A model generated the notes under the pieces. That model saw nothing but the letters and a program-made list of their open reading frames with translations. It searched no databases and had not been told where the DNA came from. The position numbers and the translations under genes were made by a program. Below are positions 1-8,356 of a stretch of DNA of 64,000 bases, one piece after another (the first letter of the stretch is position 1; each line of letters starts with the position of its first letter). Source of the stretch: Seminavis robusta (lineage: Eukaryota > Bacillariophyta > Bacillariophyceae > Naviculales > Naviculaceae); assembly GCA_903772945.1 (NCBI GenBank), contig CAICTM010000022.1, positions 116,001 through 180,000 on the forward strand, in the 5' to 3' direction.

Positions 1-171
1 CATAGCGCGAGAAAAACCAGCGCTGCTTCGACTTCCATCGACACTGCTGGAACCATAGTGACTGGCGCTGCTGCTGCCCATTCCAGGCATTCCAGAGTAC
101 CGATGGTTGACGGGAGGCGCAGCGCCTTCGTCATCGCTGTCTCCTCTTCGACTTCGACCACGGGATATCAT
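1..171 (-). CDS. Partial gene leaving the left edge, Ser/Gly-rich N-terminus
   Basis: A minus-strand frame opens at ATG 171-169 and stays open to base 1, giving exactly 57 codons without a stop. The protein begins MISRGRSRRGDSDDEG and then becomes rich in Ser, Gly, Arg and Met (GMPGMGSSS, SSSVDGSRSS), typical of a disordered N-terminal region. An in-frame TGA lies a few codons upstream, so 171 is the first possible ATG if there is no upstream exon. AAG and CAAAG trimers just upstream could serve as splice acceptors, in which case the ORF at 353-697 could be the preceding exon. No family is recognised because only the start is present. Confidence 0.5.
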   Translation of the reverse strand, partial: MISRGRSRRGDSDDEGAAPPVNHRYSGMPGMGSSSASHYGSSSVDGSRSSAGFSRAM

Positions 172-352
172 CTTTGTCCAAGCTTTGTCGTGTCACGATC
201 GATCGTTGGGAAAACACTGCTATTTGCTCGTCTGCTTTCTGGACTGTCACTCGACTCTGGACAGTGAGTGAAGCACAACAAGCTAGATTGTTCAGCAGCT
301 CAAGCTCCCGAAAACAAACAGCGTCGATGATGATTGTCGATTTCCAGCTTTT

Positions 353-697
353 CTAGTAGGAACTACGGTACACAGAGGGTCGCGGCTGCGCGTTGTCGTA
401 TAGTTGCCAAGCATTCGACGAAAAGAAGTCTTCAAGTCCTTGCTCGTTCCATGCAGTTTTCCAGCGGTGGCAAGCACAAGACAAGTACGAAAGCAAGTCG
501 GCTCGTGTAAAGGCGGGAGTTTCCTCGGTAATATCCTCCTCCTCTTCTTCTTCTTGGTCGGAACGGTTGTTGGTGCGCCTATCGAATGTCGGATATGCAA
601 GGCAGCTGTCGTGCTTCAGAGAAAGAGTTTGCTGTTTCCTTCCTCCTTCCTTGGCTGCCTCCTCTTCTGCGGTTTGCTGCATTATGACAATGAGCAA
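353..697 (-). CDS. Possible acidic upstream exon or small gene, unknown function
   Basis: A 114-codon minus-strand ORF starts at ATG 697. It has a run of acidic residues (EEEEEEDITEE) and a Trp-containing stretch (FTRADLLSYLSCACHRW, then WNEQGLEDFF) that reads more like real protein than the shadow frames on the plus strand. Near its end there are GT dinucleotides (GTGTACC, GTAGTTCC) that could be donors joining it in phase to the partial gene at 1-171, over an intron of about 190 nt. That join is an inference. No homologue is recognised. Confidence 0.33.
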   Translation of the reverse strand: MLIVIMQQTAEEEAAKEGGRKQQTLSLKHDSCLAYPTFDRRTNNRSDQEEEEEEDITEETPAFTRADLLSYLSCACHRWKTAWNEQGLEDFFSSNAWQLYDNAQPRPSVYRSSY

Positions 698-1525
698 ATG
701 TGCGTCTTAATCAACCCAGCACCTTGGCGGGCCATTGGACACTACCGTAGCTAGCTACAGTACTACTAGTAGTAGACGGTAGGAAATGCAACGTTCATGT
801 TGATTGATTCTCTACCAGCAATCTTTTATTACCTAGTAGCTTCCTATTGTAGTGCTAGCTAGCTAGCTAGGGAAACATGGAGGCCAAAGTCGAACTCAGG
901 TTTTGCTTCCACGAAGAGAGAATCGGCTATGAGTAGCTAGCTCTTCCAATGACTCTATGATATTATGCGTTGGGGCGTCACTTGACTTGCTATATAAAGA
1001 AGAATAGATTACTACCGTAGCTTGTTAGGAGTGACAGCAAGGATGTGCAATGGTTTCCAACTCTCCACAGCAATTGTCCTTGCCTCTTCAACCATCGGCA
1101 ATCAATGCAAGGAAGTTGGTCATTCGACAATTAAGCTTGGCAAGGGATTACAAGTACGATACTAATGTGGAGCAGGCAACAAATACAAGTACATTCTACA
1201 TTGTCGACATGCTCCCACCACCCCAATTTTAGAAAGACTACATGTGCACATCATGTTGCAAGAGCCAAGAGCACAGTCGAAGCGCGAGGTTGCGAAGTTG
1301 CGAACGCAGTGGATTCTCCAGGATCCAAAGATTTACGACGGTCATTTCAAGGACACGGGGCCTCATTTTTCAAGTTCTCCATTCTTTTCCCCATGCAGCC
1401 ATCCGCACCCATCACGCTGGCTAGCACGCATCACCATCCAACGTCCATCATCCATCCATACTATCCACGCATCATCCATGCATCACATGGTGGCAAGCTT
1501 ATAAGAGCTCAATGAACCCACATCG
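698..1525. other. Intergenic region, no gene seen
   Basis: About 0.8 kb without a convincing gene. It contains CTAG/AGCT-rich palindromic stretches (around 740-770 and 855-875) like those in other intergenic parts of the window, and a TATATAA sequence near 990. Short ORFs here look random. It probably holds the upstream regions of the divergent genes on either side. Confidence 0.5.
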
Positions 1526-2988
1526 ATGATGTATGCTATGTACACAGATCGGATCATAGAAAGAGCTTGTTTACATGTAGTTCTTCTGTTTGGTGTCTTT
1601 GGCATCCTACTCGGTCAACCAATCAAAGTGCATGGGATGACAATGTCGCAATCTCCAAGCTTGCGAGTAATACGGATTCCTCGAACGATTTGGAAGCAGG
1701 CTGCTTTGAATCACCAAGATAGGATACGAAGCCTCCTTCAACCAGGTCTGTTGCCCGCTGACAACGGGAAAACGCAGCGTAGGCGACAGAATCGGTATCC
1801 TGCTGATACCTGGACTGCCTTGGATGCAAAAAATCCCATCTACAATTTCCTCATTGAATATTACGGACTCAAGGGCGTGAAAGGGACAAAACGCCTCGCT
1901 CGATGGTGTCCCAGTCCAAACTTGCTCCTTCACCCCAATAAACAATACGATAGTTTGGAAGCCTTGAGCCAATACTCCAACATTGCGCCTGGTAATAGTG
2001 CAATTGACGAAAGGGATGCGAGTATATTTTTGGAAGACGTAACCGAAGAGGATTTGGCCACCACTCTGCAGCTGCGAGGCGCCATCTTGGAATCAGATGG
2101 GGCATTGTATAGCCCATCGCTGTGGTTCCAACAGAAAAACGAGGAGCAGAAACCAGATAACACTTCCAAGAACAGTGCGGCGTCTGCCTTCTTGTGGTAC
2201 CGATCCATTCTTCAACAAACCTTACAGGCCGAGCCAATTTTGCACTGTCATGGCTTGCACGAATGGGCCATGCAGTACCACCCAGATGGAGAGCCTTCGC
2301 CTCCGAGTGCAAAGTATCAGGCTCATTTACCTCTCCGTGTAAGCCGGCAAGTGATAAGCGAGACTGTGGAACGAAAGGGAATTAGCTGCACTCACGTGGA
2401 TGCCTTGAGGTTCTTTGCTCCTGCTGCGGGACCACTCAATCATCACGGAGCTCGGTTAGAACGAATGGATCAGCTTCGTCTGGAACAGCCTGCATGTGGT
2501 ACGTGCTTTATTGTCAATTCCGTAGGAGGATGTGAAAGCTTACTCCTAATACTAAAGCTTTCCACGTTTTGGCTGCCGTCTCTACAATATCAGTTCATGC
2601 ACAAATGGATCTGCTTAAGATTGCTTTGCGTCTCCAACCATTTTGCAATCCAGACTTGCTACAACATGTGCTTCAATTGGCAATAGATGCACGCCGTCTG
2701 GATGTAGCAGCCAGTCCATATGATGCCACAGGCTATGGAGTAGGAGTTATCCCCGTGGAAATAGATTCGGGACGCTCTCAGTACAGGAAACAGCAACGAT
2801 TATTGATGGAACGAGCCGACCCAATACGAAGGGAGCTCTTGGAAGCTTACAACATATTTCTCAAGCTTGCTTTCGATGAAGATCCCAGCACTTTGGAGGC
2901 TCATGTGACTCCATCAAAAGAAAGATTTGCCCAGGCTGAACCGGGTGGAAAGCCCTGGAGGAAAAATCTCGTCTCCCCGACCGTCTAG
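1526..2988 (+). CDS. Protein of the bacterial '3-methyladenine DNA glycosylase'-annotated family
   Basis: Two exons, 1526-2498 and 2594-2988, join over a 95-nt GT-AG intron (2499-2593) to give 455 residues. The join restores the family motif EQPACVHAQMDLLKIALRL. Other conserved blocks are NPIYNFLIEYYGLK with RLARWCP, HCHGLHEWAMQYH, CTHVDALRFFAPAAGPLN and LDVAASPYD. I know these blocks from bacterial, chiefly actinobacterial, proteins databases call 3-methyladenine DNA glycosylase; I know of no strong biochemical proof of that activity. The first 40 residues hold a hydrophobic segment (HVVLLFGVFGILLG) absent from the bacterial proteins, which suggests targeting to an organelle or the secretory path. 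Met2 or Met5 are alternative starts. Bacterial transfer is possible. Confidence 0.8.
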
Positions 2989-3476
2989 CCTAGCCAGCTA
3001 GGCTAGCCATGGGTAGTTGTTACCATAACTTTCCTTCGCAAAGCATCACTGGCTATCTGGCTATGGCTGTAAATCGACCGAAGGCCGTTGGCGGTTGACT
3101 TCAAATAACACGCACCTTAATGCTAAATCTCGTGACTAAACAAGTGAGGCTCTCATTCATGACTCATACCCGCCACGCTCTTTAAGAAACTTTTTCCTAA
3201 GAAGCGAGCATGTTTTCGCACCGTTTTGGTTATCTAGGGGCTCAGGTCGTAAGTAATATCCTGGATAACCGTCAAAGAGCGGCGCGGGAGGGCTGAGCGA
3301 TGGAGTCAGCGATGGCAACATTTTGCACGAAGAGCACCCTGATAAACCTCGCAATCGCCGACATATGACACAGTTGTATGCGCCTAAGAAGTGTGGCTTC
3401 ACACAACTTTCAACTTAATAGGACACTCTCGTCTTGTCTTTGCTTCTTATCCTGACCGAAGCAAACTTAAGAAAAG
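2989..3476. other. Intergenic region with short hairpin; 5' region of the next gene
   Basis: Directly after the stop at 2988 lies a small inverted repeat built on TAGCCTAGC/GCTAGGCTA (about 2986-3010), which could be a 3' end hairpin. The rest shows no convincing gene; a minus-strand 81-codon ORF (3157-3402) has no recognisable motif. The last part is the probable promoter and leader of the gene starting at 3477, whose ATG follows the A-rich context AAGAAAAG. Confidence 0.45.
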
Positions 3477-4649
3477 ATGGCGGCTGTTGCGAGTATGAAC
3501 GGCGAAGGTGGGTTGTGGTTGCCTGATTCACGTGGCGCCACCAAGGAGGAGAAGATCGAAAAATGGTGGGAAGTGAACAGGAAACATGATCCACCGCTCA
3601 CTCGAGGAGCAACTCCACTTGTAGAACGTTGCATGCGAGTTCATGGAATGAGCGAGATGTTCGCAAAGCGGGTCCTGAAAGGATACAGGCAATTTATGGA
3701 ACTCAAGTCGGTCATGAATGATTGGCAAGGCCAAAAGCTGTCGCCTCCCATCCCTATTAGTCAAATGTGGGAGCAGCATCTGATTGATAACCTTAACTAC
3801 ACCGATGATTGCTTCCTCTTGTTCGGACGTGTCATCGGGCATGACCCCGATGCTGTTCTTGACATCCGATCAACCAGAGACCGCATCAATACCACCAAGA
3901 TTGCTTTCCAAGCGCGTTACGGTGATGACTTGGATCCTGAAGTTTGGATCTACGGTCTGGAAGAAGTCGACCGTGTGATCATTGATGAGCCCCAAGGGGG
4001 CGGCGGTATCGGTGTCGGTGGGCACCTTGGTCGCGGACGTCTTCCGGTGGCCGGTATCGCCCTGAGCGCTGTCCAGGGCATGCGTGATACTCTTCGCGAC
4101 GAGCCGATCCAGACACCCCACCAAACACACCATCACCACCAGCCGCCTCCGATGCAGCAAATGCATCATCAGCAGCAGCACATGCACCAGCAGCAGCAGC
4201 ATATTCAGCAACAGCAGCAAATGCAGCAACAGCCAATGCAGCAACAAACGCTGTCCCCGCGAGGGCGTTCTTTGGTGGTCTCATCTGAGGATGACGAGAG
4301 CCCCATCATGGATCGCCAAGGACGTACCAAGATGGCTAGCACCCAAGGTCCCGCCTCGCCTCGTAACCGCGCCTCTTCCAAGACGCCGCCCAAGTCACCA
4401 ACCGGAAACGACCCCATCACCATCTTCCTCCGCGACCAGTCCACCGGCGAGGAAACGTACTTCAGTCTTCGATACCGAAGTACGCTACGCATTGTGTTCA
4501 CAGTCTTTGCCGAACGCAAGGGTCTGAGCCAAGATTCGCTGAAGTTCAGTTTCAATGGCCAGTCTTTGACTGGATACGAGACTCCATACAGCTTGGGATT
4601 GGAAGACAGGGCTCGCATCGATGTGTCCATTGGATCACGAAGGAATTAA
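3477..4649 (+). CDS. Conserved helical domain fused to a C-terminal ubiquitin-like (SLD/SUMO-type) domain
   Basis: Single-exon gene, 390 residues. Residues about 25-155 form a domain with FMELKSVMNDWQGQKLSPP, MWEQHLID and DDCFLLFGRVIGHDPD. I associate the pattern 'FMELK..DW....LSPP...MW..H' with an expanded diatom family of unknown function, some members of which also carry ubiquitin-like domains. Residues about 210-265 are a low-complexity His/Gln/Met tract. Residues about 311-390 (PITIFLRDQSTGEE to DVSIGSRRN) match the Rad60-SLD/SUMO-like beta-grasp pattern, including SLKFSFNGQSL. The protein ends GSRRN, with no diglycine, so it is unlikely to be conjugated; an adaptor or scaffold role is more plausible. 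No membrane segment is seen. Confidence 0.75.
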   Translation: MAAVASMNGEGGLWLPDSRGATKEEKIEKWWEVNRKHDPPLTRGATPLVERCMRVHGMSEMFAKRVLKGYRQFMELKSVMNDWQGQKLSPPIPISQMWEQHLIDNLNYTDDCFLLFGRVIGHDPDAVLDIRSTRDRINTTKIAFQARYGDDLDPEVWIYGLEEVDRVIIDEPQGGGGIGVGGHLGRGRLPVAGIALSAVQGMRDTLRDEPIQTPHQTHHHHQPPPMQQMHHQQQHMHQQQQHIQQQQQMQQQPMQQQTLSPRGRSLVVSSEDDESPIMDRQGRTKMASTQGPASPRNRASSKTPPKSPTGNDPITIFLRDQSTGEETYFSLRYRSTLRIVFTVFAERKGLSQDSLKFSFNGQSLTGYETPYSLGLEDRARIDVSIGSRRN

Positions 4650-6142
4650 ACCCCTTCAGACCACGACATCAAGGGCTACTACTCTACTAGCTTGATCAGC
4701 CAACAACCACAAACACCATACCACCCCCCGCGATCATGGCCGTGATTATGATGATTCATGGACAAGAACAAAAACCACACCCGGGATACGATGATGAAAA
4801 TAGCCAAATGGTTGGCCTCTCATCGTTCCCTTCTAACCTACTTTGTACCGTATACTGCTCGTTAAACCACCACTCTGCTTCATAGGTCGGTCCACGTTTC
4901 CACTTGCGCATTTTGAAATTCGGAGGTCGGGAGATTGTGGGGCAACCTAACAAAGGAGAACGCATCAATTTAATAGTTACATATTATTAAGAGAAAAAAG
5001 TTTGAAAAAAAGTACGACTGTTATTATCTTTTAGCCAGGGCTTCTTGCACGCTTGTTTCATTTGCTTTGGCTCCGGCTATGATGCAGATGATGATGAAGC
5101 AGCCACAGTTCCGTAGGATTCATTCTTTTGCCTCCGTCAACCTTGTCACATCTGGCCCATCAGCACTGTCAAGACCTTCGGGACACGACACTGCAGCCTA
5201 TGCAACAGGGAGCGACTCGAGATACTGAAACGATCCAGAGAATCGCCAGAAAAGCTGATCAACTCCTGCAACGAAATATACGGAGCATGCCCACATAAAC
5301 CTCGATTTCATAAGTACCACAATAGCCCAAGCACTGATGATTCCCAAGGGGGATGAAAAAGTCAAACAACCGAAAAGTTACCACAGAGTGAAAGCTCGTG
5401 TTTTAGCGATTCCGCAGTTTGTGCTGATTAAAACCTAATTAATTCAGTCACTTTTTGCTAAAATCGTATGATCTGGATGTACGGGTACGAGGTCGCAAGA
5501 TCGACCTGACGGAACGTCCGCTGATGATTCTACATGTACATCAAGGTCCGGCCCGGTCCGGTCCGGTATTCATGGGGCTGCTTCAGGATGCGCTGTGCAA
5601 GTGTTTGACCCGTGATATGATAGTTTGGACTTGCTGCATCAACAACGACCATGCTCTGTTTCGTTAGCCTGCGACGTCGGTAGTCTACAGAGACCACACT
5701 TGAGGGGCGAGGCTTCTCCTACCTCTGGCCCCTGACAGATACCGATCTGTTTCTGTATCGGCTGCCATCGCTCTTGCTCCAGTCCCCGGGCTTGCTGCTT
5801 CATTAGGCTGACATGTGTGCCCCTGGTACCATTGCTGAGGTTGCTTGTCGCCCGACATTCCCTGTCCATGTCTTCGCTTTGGGCTGTGCCACCAGACATG
5901 TCGGACTATTGCTTTGGCGGCACCGGTATGGATGTGCTACCAGTGGTTATTTGTGACGTCGTGGGGAATGGCCACTTCTACAAGCAAGTGGCTTTGCGTC
6001 GCCATAACTGGCTGGCTTAAAAGCAGCAGATCAAAATAAACCCTCTAGTAGAGTTATTGGCCGCAAAGTTCGTTTCCATCGAGCGGGTTCGATGTTACTT
6101 ATTCAAGAAGAGTAGCAGTAGCTACGAAAGAGTTTCATTCCA
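4650..6142. other. 1.5-kb intergenic region, no gene recognised
   Basis: This lies between two convergent genes. The stretch 4960-5010 is AT-rich with A and T runs and could be part of a 3' untranslated region. Short ORFs on both strands (for example 5639-5899 minus, 5817-6020 plus) lack motifs and overlap each other, so none is called. Confidence 0.5.
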
Positions 6143-7463
6143 TTACCGGTATCGTCGAACAGCAGCCGGGGACGGTACGATTCTAGCTGACAGGAGTTCG
6201 GCACAGTCGATTTCCTCCACAAGATTGGTCCAGGCATTCATCGTGGCCTCGTTTTGTTGATTGATATCGCCTTCCACGGAAGATGACCACTTTGGCAGAT
6301 TGAGGGATAGGTTGATACCTTTTCCAATGATTGTCTCGGCCATGCCGCTTCCCCGTCGCGGTATATTGTCCCCGAAGAGAGATATCCCTTGTTTCAGGGC
6401 GTGCCAAGAGCTCTCGAATATGTAAACGGTGGATCCAAAATGAGCCATCCGCAAAACATCTCTGTAGATTGATGCGTGAGTGGTAGAAACTGCTAGGAGC
6501 TTGATGCTTTCATCGTTTTCTCTAGAAGTGTCCAGACTTTGTCGCAACGAGTCATTGTCTGGGGTGACAGTAGAGAGAGGAATGTTCATGAAGGAGAGTG
6601 TCTTTTTGGCCATTTCCATATCAGATTCATGACCAACCGTCACAATGATGTTTCCACAAGAATGTTCCAGGGCATCCAATATGGCTTTGTTCATTTCAGG
6701 AACTTTGTATTGCTGTCGAAAGCAAGGGCACAGCGTGTTAGTCGGCAGTTTGTGTTGGCAACGGGGGAGACAAGATATTCACCTTTTCCTTGTCAAGCTG
6801 AGCAATGCGATCTTGCAGAACTGGGAGTGGGTTCTCAAAGTCGATATGATACTTGACTTGAAGGGTTTCTGCCAAGCAACCGCCCTTGTTCCAATTGGCA
6901 GAGATTTCTCCCACAGTCAGAGGCCTGCTGGCTCCAAGCGGCGAGGAGGAAGAAGACGTTTCTCGAGGATGAAATTTGGAGCCATACTTTCCCGAGCAGC
7001 CATTGGAACGGCCTCGATCCAATTGTTGCTCCTCGATGAGTAACCGTGCGAGCAAGGCATAGTCACACGACATGCTTACAGCGGGACGCGACACCATCAC
7101 ATCGGACACAGCTCTCATTTTGTTTCTCAGCCATTCCATGTTCGTGTCACTGTCGCTGACAAAATCATCATCATCATCATCATTATCATCATCCCCTGCA
7201 ATGACACTGAGTTTCTTGAGTCGTGGCCATACCGACAATGCCAAGTCAATGCCTTGGTCTATTCTCCAATCCGTGGTTTCCGCGACAGTTCCATCGTAGG
7301 ACAGCAAAACGATCTCGGACGACAAGGAGGACACTCCAAGCGACGTGCAGCCGCGAACACTAGTTGTGCTGGGGGATAGCGATGGGCAAAACCCTTGAGT
7401 TTCTCTGGTCGCCAACAAGGTGCTGGCTGCCAGCAGCACTGCATTCCAAGACAAGGGTCTCAT
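6143..7463 (-). CDS. Plastid-targeted HAD-like protein with altered active site
   Basis: Exons 7463-6783 and 6712-6143 join over a 70-nt intron (6782-6713) to give 416 residues. The N-terminus has a signal peptide (LLAASTLLA) followed by TQGFCPS, an ASAFAP-type site with Phe25, so plastid import is predicted. IVLLSYDGTVAET (residues 51-63) is HAD motif I (hhhhDxDGT) with the nucleophile Asp replaced by Ser55. SRPAVSMSCDYALLARLL, PLTVGEISANW and NIIVTVGHES resemble a HAD-like family of cyanobacteria and plant plastids that I recall with RPVVE, LTVEEILENW and VYIVTTKQ. Where that family has an acidic VEDR motif, this protein has AVSTTHAS. I infer a pseudoenzyme or changed chemistry. An acidic insert (DDDNDDDDDD) follows motif I. 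Confidence 0.72.
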
Positions 7464-8356
7464 AGTTCCCGTAGTCTACAAGCTACAATCTACAAGCTAC
7501 AAGTAGTGAAGGTACCGGTTTGACGATTTCTGCGATTTCTGTATCTAATAGCTAATGAGCAAACATGAGTCAGCCTCATCGTCGTCTTCTTTTTGAAGAG
7601 GCCATTGGTGACACGATCTTTGCTGCTACTTGCCGAGCTGATGTTGAGAGAAGGAGCAATAGCCCCAAGAGAAAAACAGAAATCAAATCAGATAGGAAGA
7701 AGCTTCATCAAGGAAGAACAAATGACAAATCAAAACAACGAGCGAATTTTCAAAACGATGACGTATCCCAATTTCACGGAAGAGTTAAAACGTCAACTGC
7801 AAAAAGTTTGCTTAAATCCTGAAGTAACGGATGGAGGCCACGTCATTCGAATTTTTGATCAATCCAACTCTAACGCTAATGAGTTAAAATAGTGGAAAGT
7901 GCATCCCTAACCCTAGAGCTACTACTCTGCTGCAAGGTATGCTTAGAGCTGTAGGCTAGGCTCTAGGACTAAAGTGACCTTGCACATAAATGACTAAGAA
8001 GAGCAAACCAGGATTTTTACAGAAACTTCCTAACAACCATCCAGAAATGACTCTGCTCTGGAGTATTTATGTCTTTCTGAAAAACTGGCGATGTTTATCA
8101 TCACTTTTTACAAGTAAATGACCCCTTGTTGCCTGTGCTTGTTTCTTGGTCAAGACCTGCATGTTGTTGGCTTGTTGGCGTTTGTAGATTGTAGACTGTC
8201 ACTCAGCACTGTAGAGTCTTCTGCTTCTTGTACGATCCCTAACTAGCAACACTCGAACCATTGATAACTGTGATCTTACTCGAGCGGGGTTGCTTTCTTT
8301 TTCGAGTTCTTTGAGGTGCAGAGATTGATCAGTACCTGGCAGTGCCTGTCACAAAA
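7464..8356. other. Divergent intergenic region with weak small ORFs
   Basis: This spans the upstream regions of the HAD-like gene and the protease-Hint gene. Two overlapping plus-strand ORFs, 7565-7822 and 7593-7892, are hydrophilic and motif-free. The second ends in a plausible helix (FTEELKRQLQKVCLNPEV), but nothing decides between them, so neither is called a gene. No promoter element is clear. Confidence 0.4.

Noticed and set aside
3870-4284. Long minus-strand Leu- or Ala-rich ORFs opposite the ubiquitin-like fusion gene
   Set aside because: They are antisense readings of the CAG/CAC tract that encodes Gln/His on the plus strand.
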